64,000 bases of DNA, taken from NCBI GenBank assembly GCA_002720865.1, contig PBIO01000011.1, positions 309,726-373,725 of the forward strand, read 5' to 3'. The position numbers and the translations under genes are program-made. This DNA comes from Halobacteriovorax sp. (GTDB taxonomy: Bacteria > Bdellovibrionota > Bacteriovoracia > Bacteriovoracales > Bacteriovoracaceae). Below the pieces are notes generated by a model that did not search any database, was not told the DNA's origin, and was given only the letters and a program-made list of their open reading frames with translations. Of this stretch, positions 35,612-44,467 are shown piece by piece (position 1 is the stretch's first letter; every line of letters begins with the position of its first letter).

Positions 35612-37375
35612 TTATTGATTTGACTGAGGTGTCTCTGGGAGATCTTCAGTTTTTGCCTCAACTTCTGGAGGCAATAAGTTTTTTAAACTGCCACTTATAT
35701 CATCTCCAGATAGCCCGATCTCAGACAATAGAGAATCAAGAAGCGGTGCTTGGGCCCTATAGCTTAGAGCTGACTTCACCATTTGATCGGCAAGGTTTCC
35801 ACCTCCAGCAGAAGTCCCTTCAGAACTGCCACCTCCGCCGCCTCCAGCAACTTGGTTTAATCCATCAATCTGAAAGATTTTAATCCCGTCAATTTGCTCC
35901 ATTGGCTTAACAGATTCTGCAATAATTTTATCAAGGTTTTCAATAAGCTTGATCTTAATCTGCATGGCAATCTGCTCAGTCGAAAGAACGTTTGAAGCTT
36001 GGTTAATAGCTTCCTTACCTTCAGCTTCAACTTTATACATAATCTCAGCAGCAGCTGCTCTGGCTTTTTCAGCTTCAGCTTCACCGTCTGCTAAAATCTT
36101 AGTTTTTTGACTTTCGGCCAAGGCCTCAGTCTTTATTGATTCAGCTAAATCCAGTGCTGCTGTCTTTTCAGCCTGTGCAGCAACTGTAATTGCAATGGCT
36201 TCTCTTTCAGCTTTTTTTGCAGCTTCGATAAGCTCAATCGTCTTCTCTCTTGTTGCAATTTCTTCTTCTCTAACCGTTGTTACCCTTTCTTTAGCTTGCT
36301 CTGCTAAGGCCCTTGCCTTATCAGCTTCAGCCTGGGCTTCAGATTCCGATTTAGATTTTTCTGCAATGGCAATAGCCTTATCTTGTTGAGCTAGTTCAAT
36401 TTGCTTAAACTTATCAACAGATTGAGTTTCTACAACTCTCTCTTTAGTAATTCGCTCTTCCTCAATAGCCCTTTGTGCTTGAATCTCAGATTGCTCTACA
36501 AGTTGCTTCGCCACAATTGCCGCTTGATCAGCTTCTTTTTGTTTTATGGCCTGCTCTTGGGCAATCTCTGACATTTGCGCCGCTCTCCTAAGCTCAACTT
36601 CTCTTTCTTGCTCAAGTTTTGCATATTCAGAATCTCTAGCGATATTAAAACGCATTTTATCAGCCTCAAGATTTTTATTTTTTATCTTAACGTGATTATC
36701 TTGTTCAATATCGTTTCTAATTTTCTTTCTCGTTTCAATTTCTTCTGTAAGTCTCGTTAAACCTTCCGCATCAAATGCATTATTAGGATTAAAAAACTCC
36801 ATCGCAGTTTGATCAAGTCCAGTAAGAGAAACTGATTCAAGTTCAAGACCGTTTTTAAGTAAATCTTCAGTCACGGCCACTTGCACTTTTTGAACAAAGT
36901 CGATCCTTTTTTCATGTAGTTCCGTCATACTCATTTCCGCAGCAACGGCCCTTAGGGCATCGACAAATTTACCTTCAACTAGATCCTTTAATTCTTCTTT
37001 ATTAATAGTTCGCATACCAAGAGTTTGAGCGGCATTGGCCACAGAATCTAAAGTCGGTTGAACCCGAACGTAAAATTCGGCCACAACATCAACTCTCATT
37101 CTATCTCTTGTAATCAAGGCCTGCCCTTGATCTCGTCGAACTTCCAGTCTAACTGTGTTCATATTGACCAAAATGGTGTCATGAAGAACAGGAAAAACAA
37201 GTGCTCCCCCATCCATAATAACCTTTTGACCACCAAAACCAGTTCTTACAAAAGAGAGCTCCTTCGTCGCTCTTTTATAAAGCCTGGCAAAAACCATCGA
37301 GATAGCAAATAGGGCTGCCAGTACTAAAGCGGCTGTTCCCACAACATTGCTAAATCCAAAAACATTATCCAACAT
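35612..37375 (-). CDS. Flotillin-family (YqiK-like) membrane protein
   Basis: 587 residues. N-terminal membrane helix (VGTAALVLAALFAISMVFA), SPFH/Band 7 domain (about 30-210), then a long Glu/Ala/Lys coiled coil with the EA-rich repeats of flotillins (about 230-470), and a Gly/Ser-rich tail. Flotillins organise inner-membrane microdomains and affect membrane fluidity; YqiK of E. coli is the closest type. It follows a NfeD/YqiJ-like gene by 30 nt, the same pairing as yqiJ-yqiK, and downstream of pspA, forming an envelope-maintenance operon. Confidence 0.92.
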   Translation of the reverse strand: MLDNVFGFSNVVGTAALVLAALFAISMVFARLYKRATKELSFVRTGFGGQKVIMDGGALVFPVLHDTILVNMNTVRLEVRRDQGQALITRDRMRVDVVAEFYVRVQPTLDSVANAAQTLGMRTINKEELKDLVEGKFVDALRAVAAEMSMTELHEKRIDFVQKVQVAVTEDLLKNGLELESVSLTGLDQTAMEFFNPNNAFDAEGLTRLTEEIETRKKIRNDIEQDNHVKIKNKNLEADKMRFNIARDSEYAKLEQEREVELRRAAQMSEIAQEQAIKQKEADQAAIVAKQLVEQSEIQAQRAIEEERITKERVVETQSVDKFKQIELAQQDKAIAIAEKSKSESEAQAEADKARALAEQAKERVTTVREEEIATREKTIELIEAAKKAEREAIAITVAAQAEKTAALDLAESIKTEALAESQKTKILADGEAEAEKARAAAAEIMYKVEAEGKEAINQASNVLSTEQIAMQIKIKLIENLDKIIAESVKPMEQIDGIKIFQIDGLNQVAGGGGGGSSEGTSAGGGNLADQMVKSALSYRAQAPLLDSLLSEIGLSGDDISGSLKNLLPPEVEAKTEDLPETPQSNQ

Positions 37376-37405
37376 ATTTTCCTCCTAAAACCTCGAGAGA
37401 TCGTC

Positions 37406-38077
37406 CTAATCTTTCATTGATTCATTATTATTTTTAATAGCGTAAAAAGTAGATTTAGTTCTTTTAACTAGTAATACTCTTTCATCTTTTTCAAACTGCT
37501 CTTCAGCGAGATCAGGTTCAATCATTACGTAATGATCTCTTCCATGCTCATCTCTAACTTTTCCTTGAGCAGGTTGATTAACTTTAGATGTTCCTAAAGT
37601 TATTTTCGCGATCTTCCCTACTAATGAATCCAAACCGACTGCGGTTGTCTCATCTTTAGGCATATACCTCGCAACTAATCCTCCAAAAATCCTCACACTC
37701 GGCAGTGCAATGACGAGAGCCGGGATCGTGATAAGCCAGGAGTTTAACGGCGCTCCTATCACCGATTTGATCATGGTTTGCATTATCAAGCCTGATATTC
37801 CAAATGCCGTTAAGAAAATTATCATTAGAATTAGAGCAGGTACCCCCTTAACTCTTATCCATCCAATAACTCTCCCTGGACTTGTCGTTGACTCAAGCTC
37901 AGGAGCCTCCATGTCAAAATCTACTTCAGGAAAAAGGTTATCGACAAAGGCCGAGATACCAAATCCTAGAAACATTCCGATTCCTTCGAGCATCGCGATC
38001 ATGATGACAATCATAATCGCAATACTAAAAGGCGCGTTTGCTTCAGCAGATAAAAAATCATTTAAAAATACAAACAT
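37406..38077 (-). CDS. YqiJ/NfeD-like membrane protein with OB fold
   Basis: 223 residues. Three or four hydrophobic helices (about 15-40, 75-105, 115-135) and a C-terminal soluble OB-like domain starting around LDSLVGKIAKITLGTSKV. This is the NfeD/YqiJ architecture that accompanies flotillins and helps localise or stabilise them. It lies 12 nt after pspA and 30 nt before the flotillin gene. Predicted inner-membrane protein. Confidence 0.85.
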   Translation of the reverse strand: MFVFLNDFLSAEANAPFSIAIMIVIMIAMLEGIGMFLGFGISAFVDNLFPEVDFDMEAPELESTTSPGRVIGWIRVKGVPALILMIIFLTAFGISGLIMQTMIKSVIGAPLNSWLITIPALVIALPSVRIFGGLVARYMPKDETTAVGLDSLVGKIAKITLGTSKVNQPAQGKVRDEHGRDHYVMIEPDLAEEQFEKDERVLLVKRTKSTFYAIKNNNESMKD

Positions 38078-38089
38078 CGCTTACTCTCT

Positions 38090-38770
38090 TTAAAGGGCCC
38101 TAGACTTAAACGTCTCTAGCCTCTCATTTATCTGGCTGCTCTTCTCAAGAGCCTCCAGCTCTGAAAGCTTTACTTCGTTATTTAAGTCATACCCATTTGA
38201 CTTGCATACCTTCGTTTGCTTTTCATACAAACGATCAAAAGCGCCTGTAGCCTTATCAACCTTTCCTTGGACTAAATGCTTCTTACTACTTTTAACCTTT
38301 GAGTTTCTAAAACTTGCTCCAGACTTTTCTAGACCGTCTGCAAGTTTTTCAAACTCTGACTGCATCTCAGAACGCTTTGCTTTTAAGGCGACGATATAAC
38401 CGTCGTAATCCTTTATCTGCGCTTCAAGTTCAGCAATCGTGTTTTTAAGAATCGGAATTTGAGCCTCAAGCTCTAACTGAGATTTTATCCCTGCTTTAGC
38501 TAGATCTTCTCTGTTCTCTTTGACTGCAAACTCAATCTTTGAGTTTAGGTTGCTATGTTTTAACTCCATATCTTTTAAAGACTTTGAGTTAAGATGCTTC
38601 TGTGCAATCAGCTTTCCCAATTCATTTCTTACTTCATCAATAACGGACTCAATCTCCCTAATCGTTTCCTCAAAGACCGCTTCTACATTTGCGCCCTCAA
38701 CTAGATCCATTAAGGAATGAGCATTCCCGCTAATAATTCTTCCTACTCTTTTTAAAAAAGAATCTTTCAT
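38090..38770 (-). CDS. pspA: PspA/IM30-family membrane-stress protein
   Basis: 226 residues. Almost entirely coiled coil, beginning with the amphipathic helix FLKRVGRIISGNAHSLMDL and the PspA/Vipp1 pattern of long heptads, as in ESCRT-III-like bacterial PspA. It binds stressed inner membrane and limits proton leak. GGAGG is 6 nt before the ATG. It is preceded by a short membrane-protein gene and followed by YqiJ-like and flotillin genes. Confidence 0.9.
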   Translation of the reverse strand: MKDSFLKRVGRIISGNAHSLMDLVEGANVEAVFEETIREIESVIDEVRNELGKLIAQKHLNSKSLKDMELKHSNLNSKIEFAVKENREDLAKAGIKSQLELEAQIPILKNTIAELEAQIKDYDGYIVALKAKRSEMQSEFEKLADGLEKSGASFRNSKVKSSKKHLVQGKVDKATGAFDRLYEKQTKVCKSNGYDLNNEVKLSELEALEKSSQINERLETFKSRAL

Positions 38771-38878
38771 TTCTACCTCCAGGTAAATAAAGGTAGTTCA
38801 CCTAGGTTATGCGAATTTTGCATTGCTTCAATAGGCAATATATCCGCTTCCTCTAAATGTCCTACCGTAGTTGTTTTG

Positions 38879-38998
38879 TTAGTTTTCTTCCTGCGCTACT
38901 GAGCGAGTGACCATCACCTCTTCAAACACCCAGTTCACAAAATGCGACTGGAGGAATGAGAGAGAAAACAATGTGACTAAAATTAAAAAAAGTACCAT
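38879..38998 (-). CDS. Small single-span membrane protein ahead of pspA
   Basis: 39 residues, MVLFLILVTLFSLSFLQSHF followed by a 19-residue polar tail. An optimal AAGGAGG lies 5 nt before the ATG, the best ribosome site in this region, and a consensus promoter is about 40 nt upstream. The hydrophobic segment should form one membrane helix. It is the first gene of the pspA operon, the position used in other bacteria for small Psp-type membrane proteins, so it may tether or sense for PspA; this role is inferred from position only. Confidence 0.75.
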   Translation of the reverse strand: MVLFLILVTLFSLSFLQSHFVNWVFEEVMVTRSVAQEEN

Positions 38999-39038
38999 CT
39001 CAACCTCCTTTCGTTAGAGATATGTATTTATATGCATT

Positions 39039-39067
39039 AGTATACATCAATACATAACATAACGCAA
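39039..39067 (-). promoter_or_regulatory. Sigma-70-type promoter of the pspA operon
   Basis: On the minus strand TTGCGT (39062-39067), a 17-bp spacer and TATACT (39039-39044) match the housekeeping consensus TTGACA/TATAAT. Transcription would begin near 39032, giving a leader of about 35 nt before the 39-residue gene. No -24/-12 sigma-54 element, typical of enteric psp promoters, is seen. Confidence 0.75.
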
Positions 39068-39156
39068 GTCATATTATTTAGTGACATAAATAACTGAATT
39101 TATTGCTCAAATTATTGAAGAATGGATACTTAAAAAGGTTGGAATTTAAAAAAGGA

Positions 39157-39188
39157 CAAAAAAAAGCCCCTAGAAAAGGGGCTTTATA
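39157..39188 (-). terminator. Rho-independent terminator
   Basis: On the minus strand AAAGCCCC-TTTTCTA-GGGGCTTT followed by a run of eight T, directly after the gene ending at 39196. It isolates that gene from the pspA operon promoter. Confidence 0.9.
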
Positions 39189-39195
39189 TTTAAGA

Positions 39196-39429
39196 TTAGG
39201 CTTCTTTAGTTTCTGGTTGCCCGGCCGTCGTCTCTAAATAACTTATCATTGAAGTTCTTAGATCTGACATACTAAGCTCTTCTCCCTCTAGAAGAAGTTC
39301 TTTTTTGATAAACTCAACAGGAAAACCTGTTAATTCGGATAAAGAGCTAAGAGGAACCTTCTGGTCATCCCCTAGAACGTTTCCGTTCTCATCTAGCCAT
39401 CCTGACTCTGGTGCGTTTCCGTTTGCCAT
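39196..39429 (-). CDS. Small acidic cytoplasmic protein, unknown function
   Basis: 77 residues, no signal peptide or membrane segment. The N-terminus has a polar acidic stretch (WLDENGNVLGDDQK) and the centre a helical segment SELTGFPVEFIKKELLL that could form a small helix-turn-helix-like bundle. GGGAG precedes the ATG and a strong terminator follows, both supporting a real gene. No family recognised. Confidence 0.7.
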   Translation of the reverse strand: MANGNAPESGWLDENGNVLGDDQKVPLSSLSELTGFPVEFIKKELLLEGEELSMSDLRTSMISYLETTAGQPETKEA

Positions 39430-39628
39430 TTACACTCCCTTGTAAATTCTCTACCCAGCTATAAGTTTCATTCTTTAGCTATTCCGTGGGCGGAGGTCTC
39501 TCCTTTCATTGGATTTCGACAAAGGAATCATATCTACCGAATTTCATTCATGTCAAATTAATGGTGGCCTGTAAGAAGCTATGTAAGTTTTTGTTGGGAT
39601 TGTGAAAAACAGCCGTAAATAGCTAATA

Positions 39629-40789
39629 TTAAAGAATTTTACTCGGATACGGGGGCTGTAAGAGTAAAGCAAAACTATCGACTTTGGAGAACATCTCTTT
39701 ATACTCCTCGTCCGCTTTACTTAAGAGAGTTATGCCCCCACCAGCACCAAGAGTAAGTTCTTTTTTTAAGTCATCAACCTCAGCGGTTCTAATATTAATA
39801 GATACTTTAATTTGCTCATCATCGAAAAAAAATGTCGAACCACAATAAGCGCCTCTGCTAGAGCTTTCAATTTCTCTTAAGATTTCCATCGTTCTTTTTT
39901 TAGGGGCTCCGGTAATCGAGCCTCCGGGAAAAAGGGAGCCGCTAACTTCTTCTAGTGATAAATCCCTAGTCGATTCAAGAGTAAGGTGACTGAATTGATG
40001 AAGGAGCCCTGGAACTTTTAAAGGAGCTTTAAGCATTTTTACTTTTGCCCGTGGCTCAAGTCGGTTGAGATCATTTTTTAAGAGATCGGTAATCATAAAA
40101 AGCTCAGCCTCGTCTTTTTCATTTTGACTTAATTTTTTCCAAGCTCCTTCTTCATCTCTAATCGTTCCTTTAATGGGTTTTGTTTCAATGAAGTTTTTAT
40201 TTTTATTAAAGAGACATTCCGGTGAATTGCTTAGGATACCCCACTTCATCGATGGGATATAGGTGCCATGAGCATAGGCCCCCAAACTCTCTTTTTTTCT
40301 AAATAGGCAGGCAGCAATATCGTTAAAATCGCCACTATAGCTATAAACAAAAGGAAAAGTTAAATTAAATTGATAAGAGTCTCCTCTTTCAAGCCTGTCG
40401 TAACCTAGCTCATAGGCTTTCTTATATTCTTCAATTGAAGGGACTTTAGCTGACAGCAAGTCAATATTGCTCTTTTGAAGAGGTGCAAGGAATTCTGACT
40501 TTTCATAATGAAGATCTAGGGCCAGCCAGTCATTCTCTTCAATTAAATGCTCACTGTCATTGTTTAGAAAACCAGCTTCATAGGATAAGTGAAGAATTCT
40601 TTTATTCGATTTTTTTTCAAGGTCTAAAACTTTAAAGAGCTCTCTTACCTCAAAGTCTGATTCCTCACCATTTAACAAATTTATCTTTCTATTTTTTTTA
40701 TAGAGATATGCCTGACTCGGGTCCTTTAAGATCTTCCATTTATGTTCTGAGGGAATTAAAGAGTAAGGTCCTTTACTGATTTCCAGCAT
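39629..40789 (-). CDS. pabB: Aminodeoxychorismate synthase component I-like (PabB)
   Basis: 386 residues. The C-terminal chorismate-binding domain has TKPIKGTIRDEE, LFPGGSITGAPKKRTMEILREIE and the closing LTLGAGGGITLLSKADEEYKE, diagnostic of the anthranilate/aminodeoxychorismate synthase group. PIKGT (Lys in the K-G-T) is characteristic of the PabB type rather than TrpE, so it probably makes 4-amino-4-deoxychorismate for folate. No pabA or pabC is nearby. Its start overlaps the dnaB end by 17 bp, making it the last gene of the ribosomal/replication operon. Confidence 0.85.
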   Translation of the reverse strand: MLEISKGPYSLIPSEHKWKILKDPSQAYLYKKNRKINLLNGEESDFEVRELFKVLDLEKKSNKRILHLSYEAGFLNNDSEHLIEENDWLALDLHYEKSEFLAPLQKSNIDLLSAKVPSIEEYKKAYELGYDRLERGDSYQFNLTFPFVYSYSGDFNDIAACLFRKKESLGAYAHGTYIPSMKWGILSNSPECLFNKNKNFIETKPIKGTIRDEEGAWKKLSQNEKDEAELFMITDLLKNDLNRLEPRAKVKMLKAPLKVPGLLHQFSHLTLESTRDLSLEEVSGSLFPGGSITGAPKKRTMEILREIESSSRGAYCGSTFFFDDEQIKVSINIRTAEVDDLKKELTLGAGGGITLLSKADEEYKEMFSKVDSFALLLQPPYPSKIL

Positions 40790-42098
40790 AGGTTAGATTC
40801 TCAAAGGAAGTATAGGCCCCAACCCAAGCGAGTTTTGCTGTTCCAATTTCGCCGCCTCGGTTTTTACCTAAAATGATTTCAGCAATTCCAGGCTCTTTTG
40901 TATCTTCGTTATAAACTTCGTCTCTGTATATAAACATAATACAATCTGCATCCTGCTCAATTGCTCCAGATTCCCTTAAGTCAGCATTGTTTGGACGCTT
41001 ATTAGGTCTCGACTCTACCTGTCGGTTTAACTGAGACAAGGCCAATACGGGACACTCTAATTCTTTGGCCATAGACTTTAAGCCCCTAGAGATTTCTGAA
41101 ATTTGCTGCTCTCTAGATGGATTTTTAGTATGGGAATTCATTAGCTGAAGGTAGTCAATAATGATCATACCTAAGCCAGATTCCGACTTAATCTTACGGC
41201 ATTGTGATTGAATATCTAAAATAGTCGAAGAACCAGAGTCATTAATAAAGACTGGTAAGTTTGATAATTCATTTACCGCGGTCCCTATATTTCTAAGATC
41301 CGTATCTAAAAAGTCCTTGGTTCTAATTCTTTTACTATCAACCTTGGCCTTACTTGAAAGAAGACGCATTGATAATTCGTTTGAAACCATCTCCAGTGAG
41401 AAAATAGCAATCGGTGCGCCAGTCATCTGAACTGCATTCAAGGCAATATTTAAGGCAAAGGCTGTTTTACCCATAGCAGGTCTAGCGGCCAAAACAATTA
41501 GCTGACCTGGCTGCATTCCTAAAAGCATTTTATCAACTTCGGCGTACCCAGTAGGAAGTCCTTGAATCTCACCGGGCTTTCTAGAAGTATCTTCTAATTC
41601 CTTTAAGTTTTCTATCAAACATGACTTAAGGCCAACCATTTTTCCGGCCTTAGCGTCCGTAGTAAGTCCAAAGAACTTACTCTCTACTTCCTCTAAAAAC
41701 TCGTCAGCATTGCCTTTAAAGTTTAGCCCTAGAGAAGCAACATCTTGAGAGGTTCTTACAATATTTCGAAGTGATGATTTATCTTTTACAGTTTTTGCGT
41801 AATGATAAATATTTGCAGCAGAGGCAAGTTCCTCAGCTAAGTCGGCAATCGAAGATTGCCCTCCAACTTCTTCCAGTTTTCCTGCACTCGTTAATTTTGA
41901 ACATACAGTCACATAATCGATGGGCTGGTTTCCAACGAAAAGGTCATTCATATTTTCAAAAATAATTCCGTATTGAGGGTGATAAAAGTCTTCTCGGCTT
42001 AGCTTGAGATCTGCGATCTGTTCAAAAGAGTTTGAGTCCACCATAAGACAACCAAGTAGAGAACGCTCTGCAAGTAGATCATGTGGTAGTTCATTCAT
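40773..42098 (-). CDS. dnaB: Replicative DNA helicase
   Basis: 441 residues. N-terminal helical domain (about 1-105), linker, and RecA-like domain with Walker A AARPAMGKTA, Walker B IIIDYLQLM and the C-terminal EQDADCIMFIYRDE. Hexameric 5'-3' helicase that unwinds DNA at the replication fork and recruits primase. GAGG lies before the ATG. It follows rplI, as in many bacteria, with a hairpin in the 62-bp gap. Confidence 0.97.
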   Translation of the reverse strand: MNELPHDLLAERSLLGCLMVDSNSFEQIADLKLSREDFYHPQYGIIFENMNDLFVGNQPIDYVTVCSKLTSAGKLEEVGGQSSIADLAEELASAANIYHYAKTVKDKSSLRNIVRTSQDVASLGLNFKGNADEFLEEVESKFFGLTTDAKAGKMVGLKSCLIENLKELEDTSRKPGEIQGLPTGYAEVDKMLLGMQPGQLIVLAARPAMGKTAFALNIALNAVQMTGAPIAIFSLEMVSNELSMRLLSSKAKVDSKRIRTKDFLDTDLRNIGTAVNELSNLPVFINDSGSSTILDIQSQCRKIKSESGLGMIIIDYLQLMNSHTKNPSREQQISEISRGLKSMAKELECPVLALSQLNRQVESRPNKRPNNADLRESGAIEQDADCIMFIYRDEVYNEDTKEPGIAEIILGKNRGGEIGTAKLAWVGAYTSFENLTYAGNQ

Positions 42099-42120
42099 CC
42101 GTGTACCTCAAATAAGAAAA

Positions 42121-42150
42121 GAAAGGGACTGACCAAAGCCAGCCCCTTTT
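42121..42150 (-). terminator. Hairpin between rplI and dnaB (partial terminator?)
   Basis: On the minus strand AAGGGGCTGGC-TTTG-GTCAGTCCCTT, then TCTTTTCTTATTT. The stem has about ten pairs with one mismatch; the following T tract is interrupted, so it may only attenuate transcription and lower dnaB/pabB expression relative to the ribosomal genes. Confidence 0.6.
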
Positions 42151-42160
42151 TAAAAAGAAA

Positions 42161-42766
42161 TTATTCTTCAGTTGTTTCAGCTTCAGCATCAGCAGACGAC
42201 TCGTCAGAGTCACCCTCAGGTGCATCCTCACCCGCTTCAGCAGCTTTAGCAGCAGCTTCTTTTTTCTTAGCAGCAGCTCTTTCAGCAGCTTCTTGCTTCT
42301 TCTTAAGCTCTTCAGCTTGCTTAGGATCGATTTCAACTTTAACTTTGAAATCAGCAGTTACTTCAGAGAATAATTTTGCGTGAACATCAAATTCTCCAAG
42401 AGTTTTGATTGGTGTAGCAAAAGAGATCACTCTTTTCTCTACATCATGTCCAAGCTCAATTAGCGCTTTAGAAACTTCACTTGAAGTCACGGTTCCAAAA
42501 AGGTTTCCGTTTCCACCAACTTTTTTAACCATTGTAAGAACAACACCATCTACAGCTTTCTTAAGCTCTAGAGCAGCACCTTTCTCTTCTTCTACTTTCT
42601 TAGCTAGAGCTCTTTTATGATGCTCAGCTTGTTTCTTATTTCCTTCGTCAGCAATAACTGCTTTACGATTAGGAATAAGATAGTTACGCCCGTATCCAGG
42701 GCTAACGTTTACAAGTTCCCCAACACTACCAAGTGCAGGTACTTTTTCCGTTAAGATAACTTTCAT
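42161..42766 (-). CDS. rplI: Ribosomal protein L9 with acidic C-terminal extension
   Basis: 201 residues against about 150 for typical bL9. Residues 1-50 carry the N-terminal rRNA-binding domain (MKVILTEKVPALGSVGELV, GYGRNYLIPN); the long helix and C-terminal domain follow to about 150. The last 50 residues are Ala/Lys/Glu repeats that switch to an almost purely acidic tail (GEDAPEGDSDESS...). The extension is low complexity and its role is unknown. ATGA overlap with the upstream DUF2232 gene. Confidence 0.95.
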   Translation of the reverse strand: MKVILTEKVPALGSVGELVNVSPGYGRNYLIPNRKAVIADEGNKKQAEHHKRALAKKVEEEKGAALELKKAVDGVVLTMVKKVGGNGNLFGTVTSSEVSKALIELGHDVEKRVISFATPIKTLGEFDVHAKLFSEVTADFKVKVEIDPKQAEELKKKQEAAERAAAKKKEAAAKAAEAGEDAPEGDSDESSADAEAETTEE

Positions 42767-43818
42767 TGGATATCTCCTTCAGTTTTATTTTTTTTAAAGA
42801 ATTTTCTAAAATTAACCCACATATCAAATAGGCCGACTAAAACAACAACTCTCCATGCTGACCATAAGGTCACAACCACTAGTATGCTTCTAAAGAATCC
42901 CTGTACATTAAGCCAGGTCAAGAAATCCATCATGACACCAAAGCCCTGGAAGAAATAAAAGACTCCTAAACAATATAGAATATTGCTTCCAATCAGTACT
43001 GCAGTCTCTCCACCTAAATAATCTTGTCCTATTAATAGAACTAGGGCGAGGATTACAAAATATACTAATTGAAATGGAACCTGAAATTTAAGCAGGTCTT
43101 TAACTTTGTACGGATAAGGATGATCTCTTTTCCAAACAATACCATTTCTAAGAACAATCATTAGGCAAAGATAAAGTCCCAAATAAACACCAACAAACAC
43201 GCCAGCAGGAATCCATTGAACAATTCCTTTTGCGATCTCGTCTGGTTTTGAGAATACATCTTTTAAAACAAGTGCTTTTTCTCCGCCAGCTTCAAGAGTA
43301 GCCTTTATTCCAGGATTGTCTTTCTTAGCAATCTCAAAAGTCTGGATTAAGGAATTCTCTATCTGCTTTTCTATAGGAGATTCGGCTGTAGAAATATACA
43401 TGCCTAAAATCCCAGCAGATAATGCGACAACAATCATACCAGCGGTTAACAGACCTTTAACTGGGTGGACTTTTCTAAGAATAACTTCACTTAATAAAAT
43501 GGCGTTAAAATAGACGAGCACATACCCGATGGTCGTTGTAGCGGCATATTGAGCAGCATTAGCTTCTTGCCCCATTGTCCCTAAATACCAAAGTATTGCT
43601 GAACAAATAGTAACCAAGATTGCGGTTTTGGTTCTCCCGTACAGTAAGATCCCAAAGATCAAAGGTACTGGAGTTAACATTGCGAGAGGTAAAAACTTAT
43701 ATAAGGCAATGGAAAGAATCCCGAGGAAAGCAAGCTTTCCTAAAGATAAAGAATCTCCTGGAGAACGTAGAGTTCCCATTTCGCTTCTTGAATCTTGTGA
43801 TAGGTTCTGATTTTCCAT
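42763..43818 (-). CDS. DUF2232 (YybS-like) membrane protein
   Basis: 351 residues with about eight hydrophobic helices across the protein and a short charged C-terminus. DUF2232 membrane proteins occur in the rpsF-rpsR-rplI neighbourhood of many bacteria, which matches this position between the fused S6:S18 gene and rplI. Function unknown; the fold resembles small-molecule (ECF S-component-like) transporters. Starts 13 nt after the fused ribosomal gene; overlaps rplI by 4 nt. Confidence 0.8.
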   Translation of the reverse strand: MENQNLSQDSRSEMGTLRSPGDSLSLGKLAFLGILSIALYKFLPLAMLTPVPLIFGILLYGRTKTAILVTICSAILWYLGTMGQEANAAQYAATTTIGYVLVYFNAILLSEVILRKVHPVKGLLTAGMIVVALSAGILGMYISTAESPIEKQIENSLIQTFEIAKKDNPGIKATLEAGGEKALVLKDVFSKPDEIAKGIVQWIPAGVFVGVYLGLYLCLMIVLRNGIVWKRDHPYPYKVKDLLKFQVPFQLVYFVILALVLLIGQDYLGGETAVLIGSNILYCLGVFYFFQGFGVMMDFLTWLNVQGFFRSILVVVTLWSAWRVVVLVGLFDMWVNFRKFFKKNKTEGDIQ

Positions 43819-43831
43819 AGTTTATAAGTTC

Positions 43832-44467
43832 CTAGCTATTGCGTCCTTGAGCGGTTCTACCTGAAAGGTGAGATAGTAGACCAATATTACGAGCTTGCTT
43901 GATAGCTTTATCTGCAAACCTGTGATGCTTTCTACTAATACCTGATACTCTAGCTGGAGAAATTTTTCCAAACTCGTTAACGAGCCAGCTATAAGTCTGA
44001 GGATCTTTCCAATCAGCTTTGATTTTTCTTGCTGTAAACCAACAAGACTTGCGGCGTGAAAAACGACGACGATCCTTAGCAGGATCTCCACCCTCTTCAT
44101 CAGTATCGGTTACAGAACCAGCATACTTTTTTGAAAATGGTGTCTTAACGTTTTTAACAATCTCACCAACTTTGCTTTCATCTTCACCAGCAGCGATAAC
44201 CATATGCTTAAGCACACCGTCGTTAATTCTAAAACGACGAGCAAGCTCAACATTGTTAACGTTGTTAGCTTTGTAAAGAAAGTAAAGGTAGCGGCCTTGC
44301 TCGATGCCTGCACTTGTAGGCTGAGCGAATGTAAGTGTTCCCCAATCGTCCTCGATGAAAACTTCTCCATCGTGTTCTTTGACAACTGAAAGAACCATGT
44401 CTTTTACTTTGGCGACTTCTTCATCAGATAGTTCCGCCTTTGTCACAAGTGACAATTCGTAAATCAT
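43832..44467 (-). CDS. Fused ribosomal proteins S6 and S18
   Basis: 211 residues from the ATG at 44467, 4 nt after AGGAGG. Residues 1-100 are bS6 (MIYELSLVTKAELSDEEV, GRYLYFLYK, VLKHMVIAAGED). Residues about 132-205 are bS18 (RRFSRRKSCWFTARKIKADWKD, FGKISPARVSGISRKHHR, AIKQARNIGLLSHL). A 30-residue acidic linker (SVTDTDEEGGDPAKD) joins them. One uninterrupted frame, so this is not a frameshift artefact unless a single-base sequencing error is present. S6 and S18 are direct neighbours on the 30S platform and normally bind as a heterodimer. Gene order rpsF-rpsR-DUF2232-rplI-dnaB is otherwise standard. Confidence 0.93.
   Translation of the reverse strand: MIYELSLVTKAELSDEEVAKVKDMVLSVVKEHDGEVFIEDDWGTLTFAQPTSAGIEQGRYLYFLYKANNVNNVELARRFRINDGVLKHMVIAAGEDESKVGEIVKNVKTPFSKKYAGSVTDTDEEGGDPAKDRRRFSRRKSCWFTARKIKADWKDPQTYSWLVNEFGKISPARVSGISRKHHRFADKAIKQARNIGLLSHLSGRTAQGRNS

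Noticed and set aside
35572..35883. 103-codon plus-strand frame over the flotillin terminator and C-terminus
   Set aside because: It reads through the long terminator hairpin and lies opposite a strong coding frame; a shadow frame.
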